Shown here piece after piece: positions 34,235 to 43,411 of a stretch of 64,000 bases of DNA. Positions within the stretch are counted from its first letter, which is position 1, and every line of letters starts with the position of its first letter. The notes below the pieces were generated by a model. The model made no database searches. It was not told where the DNA came from and was given only the letters and a program-made list of their open reading frames with translations. The translations under genes were made by a program, and so were the position numbers. The DNA is from Acetobacter suratthaniensis (GTDB lineage: Bacteria > Pseudomonadota > Alphaproteobacteria > Acetobacterales > Acetobacteraceae): the NCBI RefSeq assembly GCF_017377745.1, contig NZ_JAFVMG010000007.1, positions 87,737 to 151,736 on the forward strand. Reading direction: 5' to 3'.

Positions 34235-34875
34235 CAGCCGATCTCCTGATCTATGACAATGAGGTTGGTATCAATGGGGCTCTGCGCGGCCATCGGGCAG
34301 TACAGTCTCCGTACAAGGTCAGAAATAACCGGCACCAGAACGGACCCACAGAGCGAAGCACCAGCCAACCCGGTCCCGCAGATCGCAGCATTCGGTTCCA
34401 GATTTTCAGCGCCCGCCACCACACGTACGACCCAGTCCAGCAGCAGGGCCTCGTTACCGCAGACCTCCACCCCGCAGATCACCGTGCCGCATACCGGCGG
34501 GTAAGGTTCATCAATCTCGACGGTCACGCCCAGCGCTGCCGCCATCTGGATGAACGATGCCAGCGTGTTGTCGCCAATGCCCACCCAGCGCTGATGGGCG
34601 AGCGATTGCCGCATGACGGTCGTAAGTGCCAGCGCATCGCGCCCGCACGGGTCAGGCCCGAGGGTCTGCTCGTAATCGTCCAGCAGCCGCGTTGCCGTGC
34701 CGGGATTGATCTCCAGCTTCAGAGCATCCAGAAACGCTTCCGCGTCCGCTATCATCCCGGAACCGGGATAGAGATACCCGGCCACATTGCTGCTCTCATC
34801 CGCAGGCCATGCGAAGCCGCGCGGGATCAGCGCATCAAGGCGTGCAGACAGCACCTGTTCGGCCGTCCGGCTCAT
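34234..34875 (-). CDS. Mu gp48-like baseplate protein (DUF2313)
   Basis: The 213-residue protein matches the YmfQ/DUF2313 family: LDALIPRGFAWPADE near the N-terminus, YLYPGSGMIADAEAFLDAL, NPGTATRLLDDYEQTLGPDPCG, and MRQSLAHQRWVGIGDNTLASF. In Mu-type contractile tails this protein joins the gp47 wedge to complete the baseplate. It starts 4 bp inside the gp47 stop region (ATGA overlap). Confidence 0.88.
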   Translation of the reverse strand: MSRTAEQVLSARLDALIPRGFAWPADESSNVAGYLYPGSGMIADAEAFLDALKLEINPGTATRLLDDYEQTLGPDPCGRDALALTTVMRQSLAHQRWVGIGDNTLASFIQMAAALGVTVEIDEPYPPVCGTVICGVEVCGNEALLLDWVVRVVAGAENLEPNAAICGTGLAGASLCGSVLVPVISDLVRRLYCPMAAQSPIDTNLIVIDQEIG

Positions 34876-35960
34876 ACCACATTACCCCACGTAATCGTCC
34901 CGAGGGCCGCAACCTGATTGGCAGCAAGCTGCGTGTCCTGCGTGGGTGCTGAAATAAAGTGGCTGGTTTCTCCCGCGACCGTCGAAATCGCATCTGAAAG
35001 GGCGGATACATAGAGCCAGCCGCCCATCTCGACGCTGGCGTAGTAGGATGTCACAGCCGCCTGAACCAGCGTGCGCGCACTCTGCGTATCCGGGTTGAGC
35101 GAGATCGTCAGATTCTGTGGCACAATAACGCCAGGCACCACCGTCACATTGGCTCTGACCGGCCTGTTGGCATCGACATACGCCTGAATGGCGGCAATCT
35201 TGCCAGCCGTCGGTACGGTAGGGCCGGACATCAGCACGATAATCCCGGCTGTATTATTGCCCAGCCAGCCTCCCACCACATTTACATAGGCCGCACCACT
35301 ATCGGTCGCCAGTTCCTCATACTGCGCCCGTGTGCCGGTGGCCGAGCGCTTGCGCACCCGCAGCAGAATGCGCGAACGCCACGCCTCCACATCCTCGATA
35401 TCAGCGCCCCCGGCTATGCCTGACACGTCAACACTCACACTGCTGATGCCCGCAACGGTGGACACCAAAGTGAGCTTTGTGTTCGCCGCCAGATTGCCCG
35501 CCGCGCCGGACGCGGCCGCCATAACTGCGATACTGGTGGACGTAGAACCCGCAGGCACCGTTGCCGCCGCTATCGTGCTCCATGTAGCTGAGCCATCGGT
35601 CGTCAGTTGTGTGCCAGCAGGAACAACCACATCGGCCGTGCTTGTGGCGGCGTTGAAAACCGCATAGCCAGAGGCCTGTGTGGCCCCGTTACGCTTCACC
35701 CCCCATGTATCCGCGTGCATGGGCAGCAGGCCATCAAGCGTTGCGGTCTGGATGAACATCTCTCGGGCGAGCTGGCGCACGGTCAGATAAAGCTCATACA
35801 GTCCCATGGCATGTACGGCCGCCAGCACGTTCTCGAAGGTGTTCGCCGCCCGCCCGTCCAGCGTCACAACAGAACCATCGTCTGCCGTGAATGACCGACC
35901 ATCCAGATAGGTGCAGAAACGTTCCGCCAGTTCGGTCGGTGTGGGGATGGCCAGCGTCAT
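34872..35960 (-). CDS. Mu gp47-like baseplate wedge (J-type)
   Basis: ATG 35960 gives 362 residues and overlaps gp46 by 4 bp. The sequence LTVRQLAREMFIQTATLDGLLPMHADTWGVKR with VVPAGTQLTTDGSATWST matches the baseplate J family of P2 and Mu phages. GGADIEDVEAWRSRILLRVRKRSATGTRAQYEELA is a family hallmark. It forms the six wedges around the hub in contractile tails. Confidence 0.9.
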   Translation of the reverse strand: MTLAIPTPTELAERFCTYLDGRSFTADDGSVVTLDGRAANTFENVLAAVHAMGLYELYLTVRQLAREMFIQTATLDGLLPMHADTWGVKRNGATQASGYAVFNAATSTADVVVPAGTQLTTDGSATWSTIAAATVPAGSTSTSIAVMAAASGAAGNLAANTKLTLVSTVAGISSVSVDVSGIAGGADIEDVEAWRSRILLRVRKRSATGTRAQYEELATDSGAAYVNVVGGWLGNNTAGIIVLMSGPTVPTAGKIAAIQAYVDANRPVRANVTVVPGVIVPQNLTISLNPDTQSARTLVQAAVTSYYASVEMGGWLYVSALSDAISTVAGETSHFISAPTQDTQLAANQVAALGTITWGNVV

Positions 35961-36445
35961 GAGCCAGTTCCCACCGCCACGGGGGTTGATACAACCGTGC
36001 CGAGGGCCGTGGCGGTCACCTGCAAGCGACCGCGTGCGGTCCATGCAGCCGATACCGTGTAGTCATGCCCATGATCACTGGCAATCTGGCCGATTGATTC
36101 ATCCAGATACCGGATGGCAGCCTGCCGGGTCGCCTCTGTCTGCTTGGCATCCTCCAGCAGCCACAGACGGCAGCCAGTCTGCTGTCCATCACCAAGCAGC
36201 ACATCCCCCGGCCAGCCCCGTTTTGCTGTGAGGCCGCCGGAAGCAACACCATTGAGCGTGCCGGGGATGCGGTCATCCGCCCGTGCCCGGCGGAAAGAAC
36301 CCATGGCAATCAGAAATGTGCTGGCGGGAGTGCGATCAATCACCACGGAACCACGGCCATTGCCGCGCGCGGCCACACGCACGTCACACCGGCCGAAGGC
36401 GGCAGACCATCCAATGGCGATGTTGGCGTAAGGCACATAAGTCAT
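35957..36445 (-). CDS. Mu gp46-like baseplate protein
   Basis: This 162-residue protein matches the phage GP46 family (GWPGDVLLGDGQQTGCRLWLLEDAKQTEATR, AIRYLDESIGQIASDHGHDY). It corresponds to a gp25-type lysozyme-like wedge subunit. Two starts are possible, ATG 36445 and ATG 36454; the shorter is chosen because the proposed late-promoter element ends at 36458, leaving almost no leader. It is the first gene after that element, ahead of gp47, gp48 and the fibre. Confidence 0.85.
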   Translation of the reverse strand: MTYVPYANIAIGWSAAFGRCDVRVAARGNGRGSVVIDRTPASTFLIAMGSFRRARADDRIPGTLNGVASGGLTAKRGWPGDVLLGDGQQTGCRLWLLEDAKQTEATRQAAIRYLDESIGQIASDHGHDYTVSAAWTARGRLQVTATALGTVVSTPVAVGTGS

Positions 36446-36457
36446 GCGGCGCATCTT

Positions 36458-36498
36458 CGCGCGCGCACATCCAGACTAGCAGACTGCGGGATAACAGG
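36458..36498 (-). promoter_or_regulatory. Proposed late promoter element before gp46
   Basis: Read leftward, CCTGTTATC, then CCG, then CAGTCTGC-TAG (36498-36476), 12 nt, then CGCGCG (36463-36458). The same layout with identical spacing occurs before the endolysin and the protease genes. It lies in the gap between gp45 and gp46. Confidence 0.62.
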
Positions 36499-36505
36499 AG
36501 GATTT

Positions 36506-37063
36506 TTACGCCTGCGGCGCTCCCGTGCGGGCTAATCCCACCTGAACGCCGCCATGGCTGTGGTTTTGCAGACTGATTTTCCCGGCCACAATATCCTCGC
36601 TGGCCTGTATGCCGCCCTTCACCTTCAGAGGCACATTCAGCGTTGCAAGGTCCGCGGTCAGATCCAGCACGACCTCACCACCAATCTCGATCGTCATTTC
36701 CGTTGCGGCCTGCACCCGGATAATCCTGCCATTCTGCAGATAGACCGCCTGACCCACCGCGTCATACAGAACGCTCTCACCTTCAGACAGCCCGCCCATA
36801 TGCCCGGTGGACGGGTTGGCGGGGGGCAACGCCATCAGGTCAGCCTCATCCCCACCCAGCGGTATCACATGGGTCAGCGCGCCGCGCACCGGCGCATGGG
36901 ACGAAAACCCGAACGGCTGATGCACAGGCACATCACTGCGTGGGCAACCCGCATGCGCCTCCACGGTCACGGTCTGGCCCGCACCGTTATCGTTGATCGC
37001 ATACACCACCGCGCGCCGGGTCAGCGAACGGAGCTTCTGGGCGTTGTCGTAGCTGTCCGTCAT
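36506..37063 (-). CDS. Mu gp45-like baseplate spike
   Basis: This 185-residue membrane-piercing spike has an OB-like N-terminal region (about 20-120) and a C-terminal beta-helix (about 120-170: MTIEIGGEVVLDLTADLATLNVPLKVKGG). The apex motif LQNHSHGGV holds two histidines in the H-x-H arrangement that binds an iron ion in Mu gp45 and P2 gpV. The same motif near the C-terminus supports the assignment. Confidence 0.9.
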   Translation of the reverse strand: MTDSYDNAQKLRSLTRRAVVYAINDNGAGQTVTVEAHAGCPRSDVPVHQPFGFSSHAPVRGALTHVIPLGGDEADLMALPPANPSTGHMGGLSEGESVLYDAVGQAVYLQNGRIIRVQAATEMTIEIGGEVVLDLTADLATLNVPLKVKGGIQASEDIVAGKISLQNHSHGGVQVGLARTGAPQA

Positions 37064-38448
37064 GATGCGCGGCCCGATGCCGTGCCATCAAATGCCCTCG
37101 CGCGTTTCGTGCGGCGCAGGCCGTTATGGCTGGTGTCCATATCGCCCGTCAGGTCATAGACATCCGGCTGCACAACGGAAAGGCGGGTGCGGTAGCCGTC
37201 CGGTGCCGCCACCCATGTCACGGCACCGATGAGCATGTCCTGATCAATCCCCGCGAAATGGTCCTGTACCAGCACAAGCTGGTTAGGCAGCCACAGAGCG
37301 CCATTCTGCGCGCGCAGCCCGATAACCGAATACACCCGCATGGCTGCTCCCGCGCGGGTTGAGCGCATGCGCCATTCCGCCTGATCCTGCATCGTCCAGG
37401 CAGATGCATCGGTTCTGGGTTTCATCGCCTTACGGCGCACATGCCGTACACTCCCCCGATACGCCCCGGATGCCGGGGTGGAGGCTCCCGAGTTAGGGTC
37501 AACCGGGTTCATCGCCTGCTGGGCCGCCACCGAACCGCCACTCTGGCTGGCGGACAGGAACACGCGCGGCCTGTAGCGACGCACGGCTGGATCAATCGCA
37601 TGACCAAAGCGCAAGGTCGCCGCCGCTTCGGCCGCGTCTGGAGTTACCCCGGCACCGGAGCCATCCGGCGGCGCGTCCAGCGGTGCGCCTCCAGCCCGCA
37701 GCGGGCTTTGAACAGGCCTTAAAAGGCTGTTGAAAGATCCTTTTACATAGACATCGGAAAACCGCCCCCGCGAGGAAAGCCGCGCTTCCATGGCATGCAC
37801 ATTACCGGGGTTGCGCAGGCTGTCGGGGGCTCGCGTCTGGCCGGATTTTGTCAGCACCACGCCGCCCACACCATCTGACGTGACCAGAACGCCCCGCTGG
37901 CGTGAATGGCGCTCGATTGCCGCCATCGCCGTCTCGGCCGGTTCCAGCGCTACCAGAGTAAAGGGGGTTCCTGCATCCACATCCGCCGCCACGGTAAAAC
38001 CAAAGGGCAGGCAGATTGTCTGCACCAGCTTGGCCAGCGTAACCATGCGATATTCACCGGGGCCGGTAGGATTGGCGGTGGAATCCACAAGATCACCCGT
38101 CACGTCCCGCCCCGTGATCCACGCCTCGAATGCGCCACCCTCCATACGGAGCTGGATATCATCCACCCAGCCCTTCATTACCGTCTGACCATGGATGAGG
38201 ATTTCAACCGGGTCATGCTCGGTCACACGGTAAATCTCTGCCAGCGCCGTGCGGGAGACAGGGGCTGGCGAACTGTCGCCAAACGCCGCCATGTCATGAC
38301 GCGGGAAGTAGCCGATGCGGAACTGCCCCGCTATGTCTGCCAGATCCCGCCCGACCTCGGCGGATGTGTATTCCACCAGTTCGCGCCCCGCGATCCTGAT
38401 TACCATGGGTCTCTGCCCACCCCGAACGGTCACGGTCTGCGTGCTCAT
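37060..38448 (-). CDS. Mu gpP-like baseplate hub (gp44)
   Basis: This 462-residue protein forms the central hub of the contractile tail baseplate. The N-terminal part (VIRIAGRELVEYTSAEVGRDL, FRIGYFPRHDMAAFGD, PVEILIHGQTVMKGWVDDIQ, FEAWITGRDVTGDLVDST) matches the phage late-control D/gp44 family. Its ends overlap gp43 and gp45 by 4 bp, consistent with translational coupling. Confidence 0.9.
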   Translation of the reverse strand: MSTQTVTVRGGQRPMVIRIAGRELVEYTSAEVGRDLADIAGQFRIGYFPRHDMAAFGDSSPAPVSRTALAEIYRVTEHDPVEILIHGQTVMKGWVDDIQLRMEGGAFEAWITGRDVTGDLVDSTANPTGPGEYRMVTLAKLVQTICLPFGFTVAADVDAGTPFTLVALEPAETAMAAIERHSRQRGVLVTSDGVGGVVLTKSGQTRAPDSLRNPGNVHAMEARLSSRGRFSDVYVKGSFNSLLRPVQSPLRAGGAPLDAPPDGSGAGVTPDAAEAAATLRFGHAIDPAVRRYRPRVFLSASQSGGSVAAQQAMNPVDPNSGASTPASGAYRGSVRHVRRKAMKPRTDASAWTMQDQAEWRMRSTRAGAAMRVYSVIGLRAQNGALWLPNQLVLVQDHFAGIDQDMLIGAVTWVAAPDGYRTRLSVVQPDVYDLTGDMDTSHNGLRRTKRARAFDGTASGRAS

Positions 38449-40046
38449 ATCGTCTGTTCCAGCACATGGATCGTCCCGGCCGGAATGATCGCGGGTGTCA
38501 GAAGGGTATTACGGATCACGATGTCATCGAGCATCGGCACCACATTGGCCGCCGTATCTCCCGCCAGAGCGTAGGATAGCACCCACGGGTTCATCTCCAC
38601 CGGCACGGACACCGCCATAACCGACGGCAACCGCCCGAGCTGTGCTGAAATATCCGCATAAACGGCGGCGCGGGTGGACTGGATAGCCGAGAACAGATCC
38701 ACAATGGCGGATGGTGCAACCCCGTTGCCGCTCTTCACCGCAGCCGCACGCACCACCGCATCGGCCAGTGCATTAAGGACGCTGACAAGCGCGTCACGGG
38801 TTGCCTGCGCATCCTGCGTGCTGACAAACGTTATGGCCGACGCCGTGGCAATCGCTTGGGTCACACAGGCTGTTGCCGCCACCAGCGTGATACTGAGTGC
38901 GGCTCCCCCGCCGGGTTCGGTGGCAAGGACGCTCCCCACAGCCAGACAGCCACGGGCGGCCGCGATCAGCAGCGCCGTTCCGGCGGCGGGCGTAGGTGCC
39001 AGTGTCAGCACGCCCCCGGCCCCCTGCGTGGCCAGTTGCCCCAGATAGTCAGTGGTGGTTACGAGTGCCGGAGCAAACAGGCTGCCGGTCTGCGTTGCCC
39101 CTGCCGCTCCTGTTACACTGGCAACGGCTGGAACCGGGGCTGGCAGAACGGCATTGGCAATCGCCACCGGAACAGCCACCAGTGCGTCCGTCACCGTGTC
39201 GGCAAAAACCGTTCCCGTGTTGCTCTTGGGCACACTAAGTCCTGTGCTCAGGACAGCCAGAGAGGATGCACAGGCCGTGGAAACCGGCTCCGATGCGCTG
39301 GCGATCAGCCCCGAAAACATCGCCCCCACCTCAGACACGCTATTTTCTACAGACCTGACGAGCGAGACGCCGATCAGCAGCGGCGAGAGCACCTGCCGCA
39401 TGACGGATGTCGCCGCATCCAGCATGCTGTCCGCTTTGTTGAGCAGCCGGGTCAGGCTGTCCAGAAAGGAGCTGCTGTTCTTTTTGGCGGAAACCGGCTT
39501 TGGCTCGCGCACCACAGTCATCTCCAGTGTGGCGATGCCCAGACGGTTCTCATCAAAGCCGATCCGCGCGGGTTCTCCAACCAGCCGGACTTTCAGCTCT
39601 CCCCACCACGGATGCACCAGCGTTGCTGGCCCTTTCGTAGCAAGGGCGGCGCGCATCAGTCCCGCACGGTAAACGTAGTCGTCCCCGCAGATCAGCCCGC
39701 GAATATGTATGGGGCCATCCAGCGCCCCCAGATCCTGCAGGGCGAAATCATCCATGCCGGGAAAGAACATCTGCACGACACGGCGGCCCACCTCATCCTC
39801 CGAGGCAGGCATGGAAAACGTCACTCCACGGAAACTGGCTTCCGCCAGTGTCGCGGCAATGAGCGATGTCATGCCGCCCAGCCCGGACAGATTGGCCAGC
39901 CCTCCCATGGCCCCCACCGACCCGTTCAGCATGCCAACGGCGGTAGACAGCGTGCCGGTCAGGGATTTCGCGGTGGACAGCACGCCACTGGCGGTGCCAG
40001 CGACATTACCGACGGTGGAGCCGATCTGGTTCAGTGTCCCGCTCAT
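38445..40046 (-). CDS. Mu gpN-like DNA circulation/tail protein (gp43)
   Basis: The N-terminal block (about 75-190: EASFRGVTFSMPASEDEVGRR, FFPGMDDFALQDLGALDGP, GELKVRLVGEPARIGFDENR) is the DNA-circulation N-domain of Mu gpN, a baseplate-associated protein that Mu also needs for DNA circularisation in related phages. The remaining 330 residues are Ala/Val/Ser/Thr-rich and of low complexity, longer than in Mu. Confidence 0.87.
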   Translation of the reverse strand: MSGTLNQIGSTVGNVAGTASGVLSTAKSLTGTLSTAVGMLNGSVGAMGGLANLSGLGGMTSLIAATLAEASFRGVTFSMPASEDEVGRRVVQMFFPGMDDFALQDLGALDGPIHIRGLICGDDYVYRAGLMRAALATKGPATLVHPWWGELKVRLVGEPARIGFDENRLGIATLEMTVVREPKPVSAKKNSSSFLDSLTRLLNKADSMLDAATSVMRQVLSPLLIGVSLVRSVENSVSEVGAMFSGLIASASEPVSTACASSLAVLSTGLSVPKSNTGTVFADTVTDALVAVPVAIANAVLPAPVPAVASVTGAAGATQTGSLFAPALVTTTDYLGQLATQGAGGVLTLAPTPAAGTALLIAAARGCLAVGSVLATEPGGGAALSITLVAATACVTQAIATASAITFVSTQDAQATRDALVSVLNALADAVVRAAAVKSGNGVAPSAIVDLFSAIQSTRAAVYADISAQLGRLPSVMAVSVPVEMNPWVLSYALAGDTAANVVPMLDDIVIRNTLLTPAIIPAGTIHVLEQTI

Positions 40047-42436
40047 GGCCGCCCCACCGTGCGCCCGGTATTGGGCGATGCAATGGTCAGCCCCTGTTGC
40101 GGGCCAGAAACCTGCCGGGCCGTAACTCCCCTATCAGTCGTGATATGCACGGCATACCGTCCACCCTGCGCGCCCTGCTGCGCCGCCGCTGCTCCGGCCA
40201 TGGTCGGCACCGGTGCGGCTGCCCCGGCAGGCACGGGCGCTGCCAGCCCCATATGCCGACCGATCCAGCTCGTATCGAAAGCCTGCTCCAGCTTGCCGAC
40301 CTGTGCGCTCAGGCCATCGGTCAGCACATGCCATTCCGAGGCAAGGCTGGCGAGCATCCGGGAGGGAAGGCCGTGCGTCCAGCCGTCCAGCCAGCCACCA
40401 AAATCGGTAAAAAGCTGGCGCAGAACAGCCAGCCCACCGGCCAGAACATGCCCCTGCCCAATCTGGTGGAATGCAGCGGAAAACCGATCCCAGTGCATCA
40501 CCACATCGGCGACAGCCGCACCTACCGCCACAAACCCCGCGACAATCGCGACGATAGCCCCGGTAGGGAGGGCCAGAAACGCACTCAACCCTGTGCCAAG
40601 TAGTCCTATCAGGCGCGGGATCGGACTAAGTGCTGCCCGCAGCAGCACCAGACCGCCACGCACCAATGCAGTGCGCGCGGCAGTAAGCCCCAAAAAACGC
40701 TCAACAGGTGCTAGAACAGTCCCGAGCAGCGTGAACCCAGCTCTTACCGGCCCCCACACCACGCCCAGAGCAGCAGCCCCAGCCGTCAGCCCCAGCACAC
40801 CCCCCATCAGTGTGATGATCCCACTGGTAACGCCCGGCACATGCTTATCCAGCCACTCAAAGCCCGTATTCACCCCGTTCAGGGCGCCTGTCATGACATT
40901 CATGACAGGCACAAACCCTTTGCCCACCCGGCGATTGAGCTGGGAGAGGCTTTCCTCAAACGAATTCAAGTGGGTGAGCGGTGAGTTTTTCCGCGCTGTG
41001 TCGTAATCTTCTCCAATCATGGAGGCAGATGTTTTATGCACTTCATCACGCATGCCCGTGTACTGTTTCCAGTCTCGGGTCATGGCACGGGTAAAAAGCT
41101 GGTCGCGCTCGTTTCCAAACAGATCGCCGATGGCAGTGTAGCGTTTGTCAGAATCTCCAATGGCCATAACGCTGTCCAGCACAGCCGCCAGCGGGTCGGC
41201 ATTATGATGCTGCGCATTCAGAACGGTGCGATTGAGATCAATGCCGTATTTATCAAATCTATGCCGAGCATGTGGGCTGGAAATCGTCTGGATGAACGCA
41301 CGGAGTGCTGTTGTAGCCTCACCTGACGTGCCTGTATTTTTCCGAATAAGAGCAAGCATGCCACCAAGGTCTGCCACCTGATCCAGCCCCTTTACTCCAA
41401 CGCCAGCAGCCGACGATGCGAGTTCCGGGAACAGGGGGGCCAGTTCTTCAAAAGGCAGTGCCGACATTTTGCCCACGCGTGCCAGCATGGCCAAGCCGAC
41501 ATTTGTATCCTGCGTGGAAACGCCAAGATTTTGATTGAGTGCAAAGGCCGTCCTCGCTACGGCATCAGGATGCGCGTTATAGGCCGTTGAGATCTGTCCG
41601 ATGACAGGCACCAGCGCATTCATACGTTCCTGACTGTAACCTTCCTGATTAAGAAAGGTCGCGGCTTCCACCATATCAGTGCCGCGTTGCCCATACTGGC
41701 GTGACCACGCATCAATCTGCCTTCCAAGATTGGCGGAATAATCGGCATTGGCCTGACCATGCAATCCAAGTGTCAAACCGATATGGGTCAACGCGTTCCC
41801 ATAGTCCGCATAGGCATGGATCGGCTCCAGCATCGCCATTGTGGACAGCCCGGCGGTCATGGCATGGTGCATGCTGCCCTGAAGGCTTCCGGCAAAACCA
41901 CGGCCAGCCTCGCGCACATCGCCCGCCCACGCCCCCACCGGGCCATTCATCATGGCACCGCCAGCCGTCGCCATGCTCTCACGCAGCGCGCGCATCCGGG
42001 CCAGCAGGGTATCCACCACGCCCAGCGCCTGTCCGGCCCCGGCCGCGATCTCCGCTCCCATGGCTTCGCCAGTCGAGCCTGCCAGCGTTTCAGCGCTGCC
42101 CAGCTCACGCAGGGTCACATTCAGTTCGGAAACCTGCCACGCGGCTGAGCCAAACGCGGTGCCCATCGCTTCGGCCGCCATGGATGCGCCGCGGGTTGCC
42201 TCGGTCATACGGCTGGCCGCCCCGGCCGACGCACTCAGCGCCTCATCCAGCCGCACGGTGCCCGCCGTAGTGGCGGACAGGGCTTCTCCCAGAGCAGCAA
42301 GGGGGGCCAGCGCGGTAGAAAGCCGGTCAAGTGTGGCGTTCAGCCGCCCGAAAACCTCGTCCAGTGCCTTGACGCCACCAGAGGCTTCGTCCTTGAGGGT
42401 CAGCCGCAGGGCGGCGGTCAGTTGTGAACCATCCAC
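40043..42436 (-). CDS. Tail tape measure protein
   Basis: This 797-residue protein sets tail length and is packed in the tail tube. It has long Ala-rich helical regions in the N-terminal 200 residues, a TP901-type core (about 210-420: SRQYGQRGTDMVEAATFLNQEGYSQERMNALVPVIGQISTAYNAHP), and hydrophobic segments at about 525-660. It directly follows the frameshift-encoded chaperone extension. The Mu counterpart is gp42. Confidence 0.9.
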   Translation of the reverse strand: MDGSQLTAALRLTLKDEASGGVKALDEVFGRLNATLDRLSTALAPLAALGEALSATTAGTVRLDEALSASAGAASRMTEATRGASMAAEAMGTAFGSAAWQVSELNVTLRELGSAETLAGSTGEAMGAEIAAGAGQALGVVDTLLARMRALRESMATAGGAMMNGPVGAWAGDVREAGRGFAGSLQGSMHHAMTAGLSTMAMLEPIHAYADYGNALTHIGLTLGLHGQANADYSANLGRQIDAWSRQYGQRGTDMVEAATFLNQEGYSQERMNALVPVIGQISTAYNAHPDAVARTAFALNQNLGVSTQDTNVGLAMLARVGKMSALPFEELAPLFPELASSAAGVGVKGLDQVADLGGMLALIRKNTGTSGEATTALRAFIQTISSPHARHRFDKYGIDLNRTVLNAQHHNADPLAAVLDSVMAIGDSDKRYTAIGDLFGNERDQLFTRAMTRDWKQYTGMRDEVHKTSASMIGEDYDTARKNSPLTHLNSFEESLSQLNRRVGKGFVPVMNVMTGALNGVNTGFEWLDKHVPGVTSGIITLMGGVLGLTAGAAALGVVWGPVRAGFTLLGTVLAPVERFLGLTAARTALVRGGLVLLRAALSPIPRLIGLLGTGLSAFLALPTGAIVAIVAGFVAVGAAVADVVMHWDRFSAAFHQIGQGHVLAGGLAVLRQLFTDFGGWLDGWTHGLPSRMLASLASEWHVLTDGLSAQVGKLEQAFDTSWIGRHMGLAAPVPAGAAAPVPTMAGAAAAQQGAQGGRYAVHITTDRGVTARQVSGPQQGLTIASPNTGRTVGRP

Positions 42437-42441
42437 CGATT

Positions 42442-42613
42442 TCAGCTCCCACCCCGCGACTGTGCGGCCTGTTCTTCAAAAAAGGCCCGGAGCTGCTCAG
42501 ACCAGAAACGCAGCTCCGGCCATGTCATGGCCATGTATTCGGCTTTCGACCAACCCTGACCATGCGCCAGAGCGGTTACGACCACCGCCCAGTTTACAGG
42601 CCAGGATTGGTAA
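42442..42613 (-). CDS. Tail-assembly chaperone extension read by -1 frameshift (gp41')
   Basis: After the gp41 frame approaches its stop, the -1 frame stays open for about 57 codons to TGA at 42442 and encodes a Trp-rich helical segment (NWAVVVTALAHGQGWSKAEY then MAMTWPELRFWSEQLRAFFE). The slip site is proposed at ATT-TTT-ACC (42617-42609), where a TTT codon can re-pair one base back. There is no start codon of its own in a sensible place. Two-frame tail chaperones of this type are established for Mu, lambda and many tailed phages. Confidence 0.6.
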
Positions 42614-43040
42614 AAATCGACGCGATCATCGTGCTGGCCACAAAGTCCCGCGCGTCCATGCGCTTGAAAATATCCTCACCCGTGAAACCACTCAGGCGGG
42701 AGGATTCCTGCATCATGGCCAGAGCGCGCTTCCCGTCATCCTTGGCGGACTGGATGCGCAGCATGGCTGCCCCGGTCAGGGGGTGAAAAACAACAGCGGT
42801 GACCTGATGCTCTTTGGAATGGTCTCCCTGTTCCTGAATGACCTGAACCACCGGCGCGCGCAGCGTCAGCCGCACAGTGCCGTCATTCTGCCAGACCGCC
42901 CCTTTCGGGAGTGCAGGTCGGTCTTCATCTGCCGCGCCGCCATCATGGAAGGCTGCGTCATCAATAATGACCGTCCCCTGCTTCCCGTGCAGCGCATCGG
43001 TGGCGGTATGGGAAACGGTCGGGGCTTCGTGCTTGCTCAT
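42594..43040 (-). CDS. Mu gp41-like tail assembly chaperone
   Basis: This 148-residue protein lies between the tube and tape measure genes, the fixed place of tail-assembly chaperones. It contains VRLTLRAPVVQVIQEQGDHSKE, HPLTGAAMLRIQSAKDDGKRALAMMQESSRLSG and a C-terminus DARDFVASTMIASIFTNPG. It likely binds the tape measure during tail assembly. A -1 frameshift near its 3' end would give a longer form. Confidence 0.75.
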   Translation of the reverse strand: MSKHEAPTVSHTATDALHGKQGTVIIDDAAFHDGGAADEDRPALPKGAVWQNDGTVRLTLRAPVVQVIQEQGDHSKEHQVTAVVFHPLTGAAMLRIQSAKDDGKRALAMMQESSRLSGFTGEDIFKRMDARDFVASTMIASIFTNPGL

Positions 43041-43408
43041 GATGTCACCTGAATAGTGTAATTGTCGAAGAACCAGCGCAGGGCCGCCTTGCCACCGCCG
43101 TCGCCGATATCGGGCTTCTGCTCAATAATGGCATCGGTAATGGCGATCACCTGCCCGGTATCGCAGCGCACCTGCAAAGGCCCCCGCGCGGACGGATCGG
43201 GCCAGTCCAGATCATCCCCGGTGCCCATCAGGGCGGTGGCGTCAACCTGCCCACCCTGATAGCTCGCGGCCGTGCGGGTCTTGTAGCCGGTTGGCACGGC
43301 GGTGTTCTTACGGCCGGGCAAACGTATTTTGCTGCCCGGCGTGCAGTCGATCAGCTTCGATCCAGAATAAATCTGGATAATGCCGATCACGTCACCAGCA
43401 TTGGCCAT
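43037..43408 (-). CDS. Tail tube protein (Mu gpM-like)
   Basis: This 123-residue protein fits the Mu gpM/tail tube family: short N-terminal strands (ANAGDVIGIIQIYSGSKLIDC), RKNTAVPTGYKTRTAASYQGGQVDATALMGTGDDL and DPSARGPLQVRCDTGQVIAITDAI. The tube is the rigid inner pipe of the contractile tail. The gene follows the sheath gene by 3 nt, as in Mu. Confidence 0.88.
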   Translation of the reverse strand: MANAGDVIGIIQIYSGSKLIDCTPGSKIRLPGRKNTAVPTGYKTRTAASYQGGQVDATALMGTGDDLDWPDPSARGPLQVRCDTGQVIAITDAIIEQKPDIGDGGGKAALRWFFDNYTIQVTS

Positions 43409-43411
43409 TCA

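Noticed and set aside
38856..41006. 716-residue plus-strand frame across gp43 and tape measure genes
   Set aside because: It is antisense to two recognised phage tail genes and has low-complexity Arg/Gly/Pro composition.
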